From an uncultured Collinsella sp. (GTDB taxonomy: Bacteria; Actinomycetota; Coriobacteriia; Coriobacteriales; Coriobacteriaceae), in contig CATYZI010000010.1 in NCBI GenBank assembly GCA_958415625.1, forward strand, positions 8,508-72,507: DNA of 64,000 bases. Direction: 5' to 3'. Below, piece after piece: positions 54,314 to 63,972 of the stretch. Made by a program: the position numbers and the translations under genes. The notes below the pieces were generated by a model that saw only the letters and a list, made by a program, of their open reading frames with translations, made no database searches and was not told the origin of the DNA. Numbering within the stretch: the stretch's first letter is position 1; every line of letters starts with the position of its first letter.

Positions 54314-55303
54314 CTATGCTTGAGCGGCCAGTTCGGCCTTAGCTTTCTTCAACATGGCGTCGAGATCCTCGGAGGAATCCGAAGGAACCTTGCGGACCTC
54401 GAACTTGACGCCCTTGGCCTTGAGGGCCTCGAGAGTCTTAACGTCGTCATCGCCCATAGCGACGGCGTTGGTGACGACGACCTTGCCCTTGGAGTGAGCC
54501 ATGGAACCGATGTTGACTTCCTTGATGTCGACGCCGGCCTCGATGGCCTTGAGCAGATCCTGCGGGTTCTCGAAGAGCAGCATGGCCTTGGTGTCACCAA
54601 AGCGCGTGTCCTTGACGACCTCGGCCATCTTCTTGATGGGCACGACGTTGGCATGGACTCCCGGAGGGGCAGCCTGCTCGATCATGGTCTTGCGGAGCTC
54701 GTCGTGAGCAACGCCGTCGGAAACCACGATGATGCGGTTGGGGTTGATCTGCTTGGTCCACGTGGTGGCCACCTGACCATGAAGCAGACGGGTGTCGATA
54801 CGGACGTGGGCGATCTTGATGTGCCCGTCGCCGATGACCGTTCCCGGAGGGATGGCGCCTGCAGGAGCAGCGGCGGCCGCAGCCGGCTTCTTCTCCTCGG
54901 GCTCCAGAGACTCGGGCTTGACGCGCACGCCAGCCTTAGCCTCAGTCACGAGATGTTTTGCGATCGCATGTGCAGTGTTCTTTGCGTCAAAGCGCTGCGA
55001 ATATGCCTCGATGAGCATAGGCAGGTTGACACCGGTGACGATAGCCCAGGAATCGTGGCCCTCGATGAGCCCGCTGATCTGGTTGAACGGCGTACCGCCC
55101 CACAGATCAACGAGGAAGAGCACCTGCTCCTGGTCCTCGAAGGAAGCGACTGCTTCCTCGACCTTGGCACGGAAGTCGTCGGGGCCCATGCTCGGCTCGA
55201 GCGAGACCACGGCTACAGACGGCTGATCGCCAAAGACCATCGAGCCCGTCTGCTTGATTCCAGCCGCCAAGTCACCATGGCTAGCAAGAACAATACTTAC
55301 CAT
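54314..55303 (-). CDS. manX: Mannose-family PTS component IIAB
   Basis: 329 residues from ATG 55303, preceded by AAAGGAGG at ideal spacing. The IIA domain (about 1-130) has the phosphorylated His9 in LASHGDLAAG and WGGTPFNQI. A Pro/Ala linker follows. The IIB domain (from about 165) has the phosphorylated His in VRIDTRLLHGQVATTW. It transfers phosphate from HPr to incoming sugar. First gene of the manXYZ operon. Confidence 0.95.
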   Translation of the reverse strand: MVSIVLASHGDLAAGIKQTGSMVFGDQPSVAVVSLEPSMGPDDFRAKVEEAVASFEDQEQVLFLVDLWGGTPFNQISGLIEGHDSWAIVTGVNLPMLIEAYSQRFDAKNTAHAIAKHLVTEAKAGVRVKPESLEPEEKKPAAAAAAPAGAIPPGTVIGDGHIKIAHVRIDTRLLHGQVATTWTKQINPNRIIVVSDGVAHDELRKTMIEQAAPPGVHANVVPIKKMAEVVKDTRFGDTKAMLLFENPQDLLKAIEAGVDIKEVNIGSMAHSKGKVVVTNAVAMGDDDVKTLEALKAKGVKFEVRKVPSDSSEDLDAMLKKAKAELAAQA

Positions 55304-55653
55304 CACATAACCTCCTTTTTGTCTACGTATTTCCTACACGACATGAACGAAGTATACCTGTTTGGATTGTGGAATTATAGCTGAATCCGCAAAAGGTTGG
55401 ATTATTTGTTTAAACGTCTAGGTTTGTTACAAGTTGATTACGTTGCTATTTTTCGACTCATTTCTCACTAAAGCGTCGCTCATCAAGTCATGTATTTTAC
55501 AGATACAAGCATGCTGTTCATTGATACCGATTTTAAGCAAGTGCGAATGCGCTTGTACTGCCGCTATTTTGTTTAAACAGACATACCTTGACTATTAGCG
55601 TGACTTATGCTCTAGCGCAAGTAGTCATTGGGGACGTCCCCAACGACTAGGGG
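55304..55653. promoter_or_regulatory. Upstream control region of manXYZ
   Basis: About 350 AT-rich bases without a gene. TTTGTTTAAAC occurs twice, at about 55405 and 55567. The palindromic GTTTAAAC core could be an operator pair. The leftward man promoter should lie here. No riboswitch is recognised. Confidence 0.4.
55622..55649. repeat. Extragenic palindrome downstream of hypA
   Basis: Near-perfect 28-bp palindrome: TAGTCATTGGGGAC next to GTCCCCAACGACTA, with a single mismatched pair. Same word family as the repeat at 4615. It lies 4 bases after the hypA stop, so it may also act as a terminator. Confidence 0.75.
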
Positions 55654-56082
55654 CTAGGCGATGTGGAGGGGGTTGGCGGCGTCGACGGCATCGGGGGCGT
55701 CGGAGAGGCCGTCGGGGGCAGCGTCTGCCGGGTCCTCGTCGGGGGTCTCGATCTGCTTGATCATGACCTCCTGGCCCTGCAGCAGGTATGTCTCGCCGCT
55801 GCCGCAATAAGGGCAGGTCTTGCCGTGCTCGACCGTCGCGTAGTCGCGGCCGCACGCCTCGCAATGTGTCACGGCCTCAACGGGCTCCACGATAAGCTCC
55901 GAGCCCTCGGTGATAGGCTTTTTATCTGCTGCCCAGCGCCAAGCGTCGAGCAGCAAGTCGGGAACGACGCCCGAGACCTCGCCCAGCAGCAACGTCACGC
56001 TCGAAACGCGACGCACGCCATTGACGCGCGCCACGTTCTCAACATCGCGAATGATGTGATACACGATTCCGAGCTCGTGCAC
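55654..56082 (-). CDS. hypA: HypA-like nickel/zinc metallochaperone
   Basis: 142 residues from GTG 56082, with AAGGAA upstream; the frame extends further but HypA proteins start [V/M]HELGIV. The zinc site CEACG followed by CPYCGS is complete, and the N-terminal His needed for nickel binding is residue 2 (VHELGIVYHII). The family is usually ~115 residues; here an acidic tail (ETPDEDPADAAPDG) adds ~25. HypA delivers nickel to hydrogenase; no hydrogenase gene is in view. It follows the Fe-S oxidoreductase gene by 35 bases, so they are probably co-transcribed. Confidence 0.85.
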   Translation of the reverse strand: MHELGIVYHIIRDVENVARVNGVRRVSSVTLLLGEVSGVVPDLLLDAWRWAADKKPITEGSELIVEPVEAVTHCEACGRDYATVEHGKTCPYCGSGETYLLQGQEVMIKQIETPDEDPADAAPDGLSDAPDAVDAANPLHIA

Positions 56083-56117
56083 TTTTATATTCCTTCCGCC
56101 GTTCCCGTTATGACTAC

Positions 56118-58895
56118 TTACTTGCGACCGAATTTGATCTTGATGGCACGCTTGAGTGCGTACTTGCCCAGGCTGGGGAGCTTTTGCTCGTATTTGACCA
56201 TCGTGGAGCACTCGGGGCGGTCGCGATCCAGATGGATGGCGTCAAACGCGCACTTGGTGGTGCACAGGCCGCAGCCGATGCACTTGTTGGGGTCGACGAT
56301 CGAGGCGCCGCAGCCCAGGCAGCGGGCGGTCTCGGCGCGCACCTGCTCTTCGGTAAAGGTCTCGACGTACTCGCTAAACGGCGCGGCCTTCTCGCGCTCG
56401 CGGTCCACGTGGGCAACCTCGCGGCTCGCGTTGTCGTAGCTCTCGATCACGACATCGTCGCGGTCGAGAGCGGTGTAGCGGCGCTGGTTGCGGCCGATGG
56501 TGAGCGTGGAGCCCGGCTGCACAAAGCGGTGGATGGACACGGCGGCCTCGTGACCGGCGGCGATGGCATCGATGGCAAAGCTCGGACCGGTGTAGACGTC
56601 GCCGCCCACGAAGATGTCGGGCTCGGCGGTCTGATAGGTCTGGGGATCGGCAAGGGCGCCCTGGCCGCGGCCGAGCTCTACCTTGGAGCCAGCCAGCAGG
56701 TCGCCCCACACAATGGACTGGCCAATCGACATGACGACACGGTCGGCATCGACACGACGCAGATCGTTCTCATCGTACTCGGGCGCAAAACGCCCCTCGT
56801 CATCATAGACGCGCGTGCAGCGCTTAAAGGTGATGCCGCACACACGGCCGGCCTCGTCCAGGTGAACCTCCTTGGGGCCCCAACCGCAGCTGATGTGCGC
56901 ACCGTCCTCGATGGCCTCGCGACGCTCCTCCTCGCTGGCGGGCATCTGGGCCTCGCTCTCTAGGCAGAACATCTCAACGTGCTCAGAGCCCAGACGGCAG
57001 GCGTTGCGGGCAACGTCGATGGCCACGTTGCCGCCGCCCACCACAATGGTGCGGCCGGACAGGGTATCGATCTTGCCGCTGTTAACCTCGCGAAGGAAGT
57101 CGACGGCCACGGTCACGTCCTCGGCATCCTCGCCCGGAATGCCGGCAAGGCGGCCGCCCTGGCAGCCAATGGCAACGTAGAAGGCCTTAAAGCCCTGCGC
57201 GCGCAGCTCGTCGAGCGTTACGTCGCGACCGACTTCCACGCCATAGCGGAACTCGGCACCCATCAGGCGAATAACCTCGACCTCGGCCTCGATAACATCC
57301 TTCTGCAGCTTAAAGCTGGGAATGCCGTAGGTGAGCATGCCGCCCGGGCGCTCGTTTTTCTCGAACACGACGGGCTTGTAGCCCTTCTCGGCCAGGTAGA
57401 AAGCGCAGGACAGGCCAGCCGGACCGGCACCGATGATAGCGATCTTCTGATCGAAGCCGCCGGCACGCGTCGGAGTCACCACGGGCGGGACATAGCGGGT
57501 CGCTGCGTCCAGATCGCGCTGGGCGATAAACTTCTTGACTTCGTCGATAGCCACGGCGGCGTCCACACGGCCGCGGGTGCAGGCGTCCTCGCAGCGGCGG
57601 TTGCACACACGGCCGCAGATAGCGGGCAGCGGGTTCTCGCGCTTAATGAGTGCTAGGGCCTCGTCATAGCGACCCTGAGCCGCGAGCTTCAAATAGCCCT
57701 GAACGGCAACGTGCGCGGGGCAGGCCGTCTTGCAGGGAGCGGTGCCGGACTCATGCGTCTCGATGCGGTTGTCGTTGCGGTAGTTGGGCGACCACTTGGT
57801 GTGGTCCCACTTGGTGGCATCGGGCAGCTCCTGGCGCGGATACTCGGGCACCTGTCCGCCGGCCTTTTTGCTGCAGAGCTTCTGGCCCAGCTTGGCGGCG
57901 CCGGCCGGGCACACCTCAACGCAGCGACCGCAGGCCACGCACTTGTCCTTCTCGACCTTGGCGACATAGGCCGAGCGCGACAGGTTGGGCGTGTTGAACA
58001 GCTGCGAGGTGCGCAGGGCGTAGCACACGTTGACGTTACAGTTGCAGATGGCGAAGATTTTGTTCTCGCCGTCGATGTTGGTGATCTGGTGCACAAAGCC
58101 GTTGTCCTCGGCCTGGCGCAAGATGTCGTAAACCTCGTCGCGGGTCACGTAATGGCCACGATCGGTCTCAACCACGTAGTCGGCCATATCGCCCACGGCA
58201 ATGCACCAGTCGGCGGGGTCGTCGGCGCAGCCCTCGCCCATCACGCGACGGCTCGCACGGCAGCTGCAGGTGCTGGCGGCATACTTACCCTCGTATTTGT
58301 CGAGCCAATGCTCGATATGCTCGATCGGCACCGACGTGCTCGCGGCATCGATAGCCTTCTCGACCGGAATGACATGCATGCCGATGCCGGCACCACCGGG
58401 CGGCACCATCGGCGTGGCGCGGGACAGCGGTCCCTTGGACGCCTGCTCAAAGAACTTGGCATAGACCGGATGCTCCTCGAGCTGGCTCACGCGCATGTTG
58501 AGAAACTCAGCGGAACCCGGCACCAGCATGGGCAGCACCCACTGCTTGGCGCGCTCGGGGTTTTCCCAGTTGTACTCAAGCAGACCCGTATAGCTCATGT
58601 CGTCGAGCATCTTCTCGATATCGGCTTCGGGCATGCCGGTGAGCTTGACCATCTCGGGCAGCGTATAGGGACGGCGCATCTTCATCTTGCAGAGCGCTTC
58701 GGCCTGCTCGTCGGTTGCGGCCTCGGCAAACGACCAGTACTCGTAGCCCAGCAGCTCGTCGCGATGCAGCAGGCGGTTGGTGCAGTGCTCGCACAGCTTG
58801 ACGATTGCCTCGCGCGGATGCTCCGGCAGCGGCGGCACAAACTCCGCGCCGATATCGGGCTCGGTGTAACTAATCCCCGGTCCGTTGAGAATCAT
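56118..58895 (-). CDS. Large Fe-S/FAD NAD(P)-dependent oxidoreductase (GltD-like)
   Basis: 925 residues from ATG 58895, preceded by AAGGGA. The N-terminal ~300 residues contain Cys clusters (TCSCRASRR, ICNCNVNVC). A ferredoxin-type motif follows (CVACGRCVEVCPAG), then the GltD/dihydropyrimidine-dehydrogenase-like Cys pair region (CGRVCNRRCEDAC). The FAD site is IIGAGPAGLSCAFYLAEKG and the NAD(P) site is VVGGGNVAIDVARNAC. A C-terminal cluster motif is CIGCGLCTTKCAFDAIHLD. Such enzymes feed electrons between NAD(P)H, flavin and Fe-S clusters; the substrate is unknown. Divergent from the TetR gene, with twin operators between them. Confidence 0.88.
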   Translation of the reverse strand: MILNGPGISYTEPDIGAEFVPPLPEHPREAIVKLCEHCTNRLLHRDELLGYEYWSFAEAATDEQAEALCKMKMRRPYTLPEMVKLTGMPEADIEKMLDDMSYTGLLEYNWENPERAKQWVLPMLVPGSAEFLNMRVSQLEEHPVYAKFFEQASKGPLSRATPMVPPGGAGIGMHVIPVEKAIDAASTSVPIEHIEHWLDKYEGKYAASTCSCRASRRVMGEGCADDPADWCIAVGDMADYVVETDRGHYVTRDEVYDILRQAEDNGFVHQITNIDGENKIFAICNCNVNVCYALRTSQLFNTPNLSRSAYVAKVEKDKCVACGRCVEVCPAGAAKLGQKLCSKKAGGQVPEYPRQELPDATKWDHTKWSPNYRNDNRIETHESGTAPCKTACPAHVAVQGYLKLAAQGRYDEALALIKRENPLPAICGRVCNRRCEDACTRGRVDAAVAIDEVKKFIAQRDLDAATRYVPPVVTPTRAGGFDQKIAIIGAGPAGLSCAFYLAEKGYKPVVFEKNERPGGMLTYGIPSFKLQKDVIEAEVEVIRLMGAEFRYGVEVGRDVTLDELRAQGFKAFYVAIGCQGGRLAGIPGEDAEDVTVAVDFLREVNSGKIDTLSGRTIVVGGGNVAIDVARNACRLGSEHVEMFCLESEAQMPASEEERREAIEDGAHISCGWGPKEVHLDEAGRVCGITFKRCTRVYDDEGRFAPEYDENDLRRVDADRVVMSIGQSIVWGDLLAGSKVELGRGQGALADPQTYQTAEPDIFVGGDVYTGPSFAIDAIAAGHEAAVSIHRFVQPGSTLTIGRNQRRYTALDRDDVVIESYDNASREVAHVDREREKAAPFSEYVETFTEEQVRAETARCLGCGASIVDPNKCIGCGLCTTKCAFDAIHLDRDRPECSTMVKYEQKLPSLGKYALKRAIKIKFGRK

Positions 58896-58988
58896 GGTTG
58901 TCCCTTCTCTTGCCGCAGCCCGGCGAGACCGCGGCGCCCCTCTTTTTTTGCAGGCCGGGCATGCCCCCATGCCGTTCACCCGCCATTG

Positions 58989-59026
58989 TTGACATTGTGT
59001 CAAAAATAGTATTGACGAACCGTCAA
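58989..59026. promoter_or_regulatory. Twin TetR-type operators
   Basis: Two copies of TTGAC-N5-GTCAA, at 58989-59003 (TTGACATTGTGTCAA) and 59012-59026 (TTGACGAACCGTCAA), 23 bases apart. They lie between the divergent oxidoreductase and TetR genes, the usual site for autoregulation. Confidence 0.75.
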
Positions 59027-59084
59027 CAATATTCAAGACTGTTAGGCGAACGGTCAGGCAAAAGAGGATGAAAGGCGGCAAAAC

Positions 59085-59747
59085 ATGGGCGGCAAAACAG
59101 CAGATACCTCTGTGGTCGATGCCGTCCCCGCATCCGATAGTGCGGCAAAGCGCCTGACGGGCGACGAACGCCGTCGCGAGATCCTCGATGCCGTGCGCAC
59201 CGTAAGCTCCGAGCTGGGCGTGTCCCACCTATCGGTATCGGCCGTGACCAAGCGAGCCGGCTGCACGCGTTCATTGTTCTACCACTACTTTGCCGATATG
59301 GACGCCGCCGTCACCGCTGTTATGGACGAGGCGATCGACGGCTTTATCTCCGAGCTCGAGCAGTGGAACGCCGGCCGCACCGTCGGCGATATCGAGGGCG
59401 CGCTCGACACCGTCGCCCCGCTCTTTAAGCGTCTGGTCGCCAGCGGCCACGAACTGCCGAGTACGCTCACCTCAAGCAGTGGCGCGCTCTACGGCGGCTT
59501 TTTGCACAACGTGGTTCAGCGCGTGGCTCAGTACATCTGCGACACCACCGTGGTGGATTTTGTCGCCCATCATGAGCTGCGCATCGACCATGTCTACGAG
59601 ACGTTCTACACCCTCATCATGGGATTGTTGATGTATATCCGCACGCACCCCGATGTGCCCGACGAGACGGTCAAGGAAATCATCGCCTCGACACTCCACA
59701 TCGAGGGCTATACCGCCAAGTATCCGGAGCGCAAGCCCCAGAACTGA
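59085..59747 (+). CDS. TetR-family transcriptional regulator
   Basis: 220 residues. After a ~20-residue polar start, an N-terminal TetR HTH is seen (RREILDAVRTVSSELGVSHL, then VTKRAGCTRSLFYHYF). A helical ligand domain follows. It probably represses the divergent oxidoreductase operon and itself through the TTGAC-N5-GTCAA pair, and may also control the DUF5692-like gene 63 bases downstream. Ligand unknown. Confidence 0.9.
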   Translation: MGGKTADTSVVDAVPASDSAAKRLTGDERRREILDAVRTVSSELGVSHLSVSAVTKRAGCTRSLFYHYFADMDAAVTAVMDEAIDGFISELEQWNAGRTVGDIEGALDTVAPLFKRLVASGHELPSTLTSSSGALYGGFLHNVVQRVAQYICDTTVVDFVAHHELRIDHVYETFYTLIMGLLMYIRTHPDVPDETVKEIIASTLHIEGYTAKYPERKPQN

Positions 59748-59810
59748 CGGCATTTGGCCAAACTGCCCGCGATCGGAAGAGGGGCCGCGGGCGTGTGAAA
59801 GGAGAGCAGC

Positions 59811-60818
59811 ATGCTGTTCGATGTTTGGGGTAGCGATACCCTTATCCACTGGGCCGGCTGGGCCATGGTCTTTATCGGCCTGATCGTGCTCAACGAGGTC
59901 GGCCGCCGCACCAAGCTCGGCGCGGCCATCATCTTTGGCGTGGCTCCGCTGGCCATGACCATCTACTGCGTCGCCATCGCCATCGGCGTCTCGCAGGGTG
60001 CCGAGTGGGCGCTCACCAACCCCACTCATGTGTACCAGAACAGCTGGTTCCACTACGCCAAGGTCTACGCGGCGTTGGCCGGTTGCTGGGGCTTCATCGC
60101 CATTAAGTATCAGTGGGGCAAGATCGGCAAGGCGCACTGGTTCCGCGCGTGGCCGTTTGTGATCGTCGCCATCAACATCATGATCGCCGTCGTGTCCGAC
60201 TTCGAGAGCGCCTATCACTTCTTTGTCCTGGGCGAGTCCACCTGGGTCACCTCCGAAGGTGCTACGCAGTTGGCCGGCTGGAATAACGTGTTCAACGGCA
60301 TCGCCGGTATCATCAACATCTTCTGCATGACCGGTTGGTGGAGCGTCTACGCCTCCGAGGACAAGACCGACATGCTGTGGCCCGACATGACCTGGGTCTA
60401 CATCATCGCCTACGACATCTGGAACTTCTGCTACACCTACAACTGCCTGCCCACCCACTCCTGGTTCTGCGGCTTTGCGCTGCTGCTGGCGCCCACCGTC
60501 GCCGCCTTTATCTGGAACAAGGGCGGCTGGATCCAGAACCGCGCCTTTACGCTGGCCATTTGGTGCATGTTTGCCCAGGTGTTCCCGTACTTCCAGGAGG
60601 AGTCCATCTTTGTGACCCACTCCACGCTCGACCCCGCCGCCGCCACCGCGGTCTCCATCGCCGCGCTGGTCGCCAACATCGCCGCGATCATCTACATCGC
60701 CTACCGCGCCAAGAAGCTCGGCCGCAACCCCTACAAGCAGGATGTCTTTGAGGGCACCAGTGACTGGGAGAAGGCTACCGCCCGCCGCGCCAAGGTGGAT
60801 TACGCTCACGCCGAGTAA
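59811..60818 (+). CDS. Polytopic membrane protein, DUF5692-like
   Basis: 335 residues with about nine hydrophobic helices rich in Trp and Tyr (for example WSVYASEDKTDMLWPDMTWV and YIIAYDIWNFCYTYNCLP). Start ATG has GAAAGGAG upstream. The family name is from memory; function is unknown. It follows the TetR gene in the same direction, so it is probably part of the TetR regulon together with the divergent oxidoreductase. It could be a transporter or a redox-linked membrane partner. Confidence 0.75.
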   Translation: MLFDVWGSDTLIHWAGWAMVFIGLIVLNEVGRRTKLGAAIIFGVAPLAMTIYCVAIAIGVSQGAEWALTNPTHVYQNSWFHYAKVYAALAGCWGFIAIKYQWGKIGKAHWFRAWPFVIVAINIMIAVVSDFESAYHFFVLGESTWVTSEGATQLAGWNNVFNGIAGIINIFCMTGWWSVYASEDKTDMLWPDMTWVYIIAYDIWNFCYTYNCLPTHSWFCGFALLLAPTVAAFIWNKGGWIQNRAFTLAIWCMFAQVFPYFQEESIFVTHSTLDPAAATAVSIAALVANIAAIIYIAYRAKKLGRNPYKQDVFEGTSDWEKATARRAKVDYAHAE

Positions 60819-60888
60819 CATTCCCAGCGCGAACGCCGCTTGAATGTGAAGCCGCCTGGCCGACTCCGCGCAATGCAACGTATTGCAT

Positions 60889-60928
60889 GCCCCCGGAAAG
60901 CGATTTGTCCGCTTTCCGGGGGCTTTTT
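60889..60928 (+). terminator. Terminator after the DUF5692-like gene
   Basis: GCCCCCGGAAAGCG paired with CGCTTTCCGGGGGC, a short loop, then TTTTTGTTG. Confidence 0.9.
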
Positions 60929-61049
60929 GTTGTTGCGCCTCTATTCAAAAACACGCGCAAATATAAAATCGGATTTCAAATCATGTGGCGGCTCTAGGGG
61001 GTCCCGTTTTTGGGTACATTGTTGTCCCGATATTGAGCTTGGGGGATAT

Positions 61050-62546
61050 ATGAAAGATGAGACGATGGGCCAAGAGGATGCGGCCCAAGATGCAGAAGCT
61101 TGCGCTGAGGCCTTGGAGAGCTTAGACCGGATTTCACTCGATGAGATTGCGTTTGACGATTCGGGCGTTGATGTGCAGGATAAGCCAGAAATCGAGGCAC
61201 AGCCCGATGATCAGGATGCAGACGACGTTGAGCCTGCCGAAGATGAGGCAGGTCACGAAGACACCGAAAGCGAGGCCGGCAATCAGCCCGAATCCGACAC
61301 GAGCGAGGAAACCATCTTGCTCGACAGCTTACCGGCCGAAGATTCGCTGACCCGCGAGCTCCCTGGCTTAGGCTCTGCACCTGCCGTGGACGAGACCATC
61401 GCCATGGGCGATATTCCCCTGCCGTCCGTTCCCTCGGCACGCGAAGCCGAGGTTCGCCATCGCAAGATGTCGCCCAAGCGCCGCAACCTGATGGTTGCCG
61501 GTGTCGTGGCCGTCGCGCTCGTCGCCGGCGGCGCAGGCTATGCTGCCTGGAACGGATACCGGCAAGAGCAGGCTGCCATCACCGCCGCCAATGCCCACAC
61601 GATGATGTCGGTGCAGATTGGCGTACATGCCGCGGGGCTCGACTGTTCCGCCGGCTCCAAGATTCCCGTACAGGTGAGTGGCCAAGATTCTGACGGATCC
61701 TCCGTGAGCGAAACACTCTATGTTGACGAGCACGGCCGCGGCATCAAACTGCTACCAGGTGACTACACGCTCTCCATTGCCGCCTCCCCCATCGCGTCCG
61801 ACGGCACCGTCTATACCGTGCCGACCACCAAGGCGCAGGTCACCATTAAGAGCGATGGGCAGGATTTGAGTGCCCAGGCCACCTTTAAGCTCAAGGTGCC
61901 TTCGGCCGACACGGTGACCGACGACCAGATCGATGCCGCCGCCAAGTATGCCGAGGAAGGCGGGGTGAATTCCGCCGCGGTCGCAAAGGTACTCCAGCAG
62001 GCGGCAACCGCGCGACGCGACGCCGCAACCAACGCCGTGAGCTCCCGCAAGGCGCAGGCGGCCCGCGACGCCGATGCTCGACATAAGGCAACGGACCTGT
62101 ATCAGCTCGATATTCCCGTTGAGTGGTACGGCAAAGTCGCGACTTGGCAAAACGGCAGCACGCTGTGCATCTATCTTGCCGGCGACACGAGCACGCCGCT
62201 TGTGACGCTTGTCCCGGTGCGCGACGGCGAGAGCTTTACGCCCGATGAGGGCGACGCGGTTTTGGGTGCGGCAAACCTCGGCAACGGCTACACCGTCTAT
62301 GCGAGCGGTCCTGTCTATCCGTATGTGATCCCGCAAACCATCAACGGGCGCACGCAGAACCCCGTGTCGACCTACCCCATGGATACGGCGATTGAGCTTG
62401 TCGAGCTCACGACCGGCAACCGCTACACATACAGCCAGATCAAAAACGACCTGGTCGGTAAAGACGGCAAGGCAGACGCCGCGACCAAACTCGAGACCGA
62501 CTACCTCGCCCAGATTCTCCTGCCGAGCATCAAGGCCCAGGACTAG
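61050..62546 (+). CDS. Membrane-anchored protein with an acidic cytoplasmic tail, function unknown
   Basis: 498 residues from ATG 61050, preceded by GGGGGA; the frame extends upstream across the previous terminator, so that start is unlikely. Residues 1-140 are very acidic and look disordered. One helix follows (NLMVAGVVAVALVAGGAGYA, about 150-170). About 320 residues outside the cell follow, including a beta-rich part (KIPVQVSGQDSDGSSVSETL, a carboxypeptidase-regulatory-like fold), then a helical part (NAVSSRKAQAARDADARH) and a C-terminal domain. Single gene with its own promoter. I do not recognise the family. Confidence 0.7.
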   Translation: MKDETMGQEDAAQDAEACAEALESLDRISLDEIAFDDSGVDVQDKPEIEAQPDDQDADDVEPAEDEAGHEDTESEAGNQPESDTSEETILLDSLPAEDSLTRELPGLGSAPAVDETIAMGDIPLPSVPSAREAEVRHRKMSPKRRNLMVAGVVAVALVAGGAGYAAWNGYRQEQAAITAANAHTMMSVQIGVHAAGLDCSAGSKIPVQVSGQDSDGSSVSETLYVDEHGRGIKLLPGDYTLSIAASPIASDGTVYTVPTTKAQVTIKSDGQDLSAQATFKLKVPSADTVTDDQIDAAAKYAEEGGVNSAAVAKVLQQAATARRDAATNAVSSRKAQAARDADARHKATDLYQLDIPVEWYGKVATWQNGSTLCIYLAGDTSTPLVTLVPVRDGESFTPDEGDAVLGAANLGNGYTVYASGPVYPYVIPQTINGRTQNPVSTYPMDTAIELVELTTGNRYTYSQIKNDLVGKDGKADAATKLETDYLAQILLPSIKAQD

Positions 62547-62581
62547 CCGGGCGCATCATGGTGCTCCCCAACCGTGATGAA

Positions 62582-62603
62582 GGGGCCAGGAGGTCCTGGC
62601 CCC
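62582..62603. terminator. Hairpin between convergent genes
   Basis: GGGGCCAGGA-GG-TCCTGGCCCC, a perfect 10-bp stem between the ends of the genes at 61050 and 62620. No T-run follows in either direction. Confidence 0.55.
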
Positions 62604-62619
62604 ACAGATCCGTAGATGG

Positions 62620-63972
62620 TTAGGCAAGGAGCCACTTCCATGCGGGAACAACGTGTACCACACCGTGCTCGCATGGAATATCGGCCTGCTCATCCATGGT
62701 AACGATTGCCGACTCGCCAAGATCGAACTGGGCCATCGAGGCATCAAGCGCGGCAATTTCGCGCTCGCGCGTTTTCTCACTTGCCATATCCACACTCACC
62801 TGAATCAGGCTATAAGCCCGCATGAGAAGTGCGTCCCCAGCCACAAAGTCCACCTCATGGTTTTTGCTCTTCTCTTTGATCAGCAAGCGGCAGACCGATC
62901 CGACCCTCACCGCGGGAGTCCTTCTTCTTAGCGCGTTGAACACTGCGGTCTCGAGCCTCTGGCCCTGGTCCAATGCCGATGCGGGAGAGAATGCTCCAAA
63001 CATCGCAGGATCGACAGCGTAGACCTTAGACGCAGACCGCATGTTATTTGCCAGTGAACGCGTGAACTCCGGCACGGAGAACAGCAGGTAGGCATCCTCA
63101 TAATACTCAAGTAAGTCGCTGAGCGAATTACGACTGACGGGTATCTGCCTGCTCTTGAACTCGTTGTACACTTTGTTCACCGACAGCTCTCGTCCCGAAG
63201 ATGCCATACACCGCGTCAGGAACAGAGATGCCAGGCGAGGGTTCTTGACGTCGTAACGTTCAACGACGTCCATGGCGACCGTTCGCGAAGCATATTCCTG
63301 TAGCAGCTGAATCGCGTCTGCGGGCGTCTGCTCAAGTGTCGCGATGAATCCCCCTCGTTCAAGATATCCGATCAGATGATGTCGAAGCAGCGCTGCATCG
63401 CTTGGGGAAAAGGTCGCATCTGGCTCGAAAACGCTCCCCGTCTTATATCGAACGTATTCCGAAAAACTCAACGGAAAAAGCTCTCGTATAAGAGAACGAC
63501 CCCTGAACTCGCTCTTAAGTTCTGAGGACAGCATCTTAGAAGAGGATCCCGTCACATAGACGGTCGCTTTCTCCGTATCGACTACACGCCGCAGAAACGC
63601 ACCCCATTCGGGAATTTCCTGGATCTCGTCAAAGAAAATGCAAGCGCCCTCGGTTCGAGCAGCAGGATGCAGCGCATAGAACGTGTCAAGCACGTCCGCC
63701 AGCAGCGATGGCTCATACGGGCGCAAGCGCTCGTCCTCAAAATTAAAGTAAAGCATCCGGTCAAGCTCGACGCCCCGGCCCTGAAGCCGCTGCATCTCCT
63801 GATACAGGCGATACGTCTTTCCACAACGGCGGGCCCCCACAACCACATTTACGATGTTGTCGCGCTTTGGCTCCTGTGGGTTTCCCAGATCAAGGTCTCG
63901 CTCAAAGACCTGCGGAACCCCCTGCTGTTCAAAGTCCTTTATTTTCTGGGCGATCAAGTCGTTGAATGCCAT
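62620..63972 (-). CDS. ATP-binding protein of the AAA_14/DUF4143 family (second copy)
   Basis: 450 residues from ATG 63972, preceded by GGAGA. Walker A is VVVGARRCGKTYRLYQE (about residue 45), Walker B ACIFFDEIQEIPEW, and a sensor-like YVTGSSSKML. The DUF4143 half ends with NHEVDFVAGDALLMR and LIQVSVDMA, the position of a nuclease-like fold although the ExK Lys is not clear. It is only distantly similar to the relative at 13548-14909 and is not a recent duplicate. Confidence 0.85.
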   Translation of the reverse strand: MAFNDLIAQKIKDFEQQGVPQVFERDLDLGNPQEPKRDNIVNVVVGARRCGKTYRLYQEMQRLQGRGVELDRMLYFNFEDERLRPYEPSLLADVLDTFYALHPAARTEGACIFFDEIQEIPEWGAFLRRVVDTEKATVYVTGSSSKMLSSELKSEFRGRSLIRELFPLSFSEYVRYKTGSVFEPDATFSPSDAALLRHHLIGYLERGGFIATLEQTPADAIQLLQEYASRTVAMDVVERYDVKNPRLASLFLTRCMASSGRELSVNKVYNEFKSRQIPVSRNSLSDLLEYYEDAYLLFSVPEFTRSLANNMRSASKVYAVDPAMFGAFSPASALDQGQRLETAVFNALRRRTPAVRVGSVCRLLIKEKSKNHEVDFVAGDALLMRAYSLIQVSVDMASEKTREREIAALDASMAQFDLGESAIVTMDEQADIPCEHGVVHVVPAWKWLLA

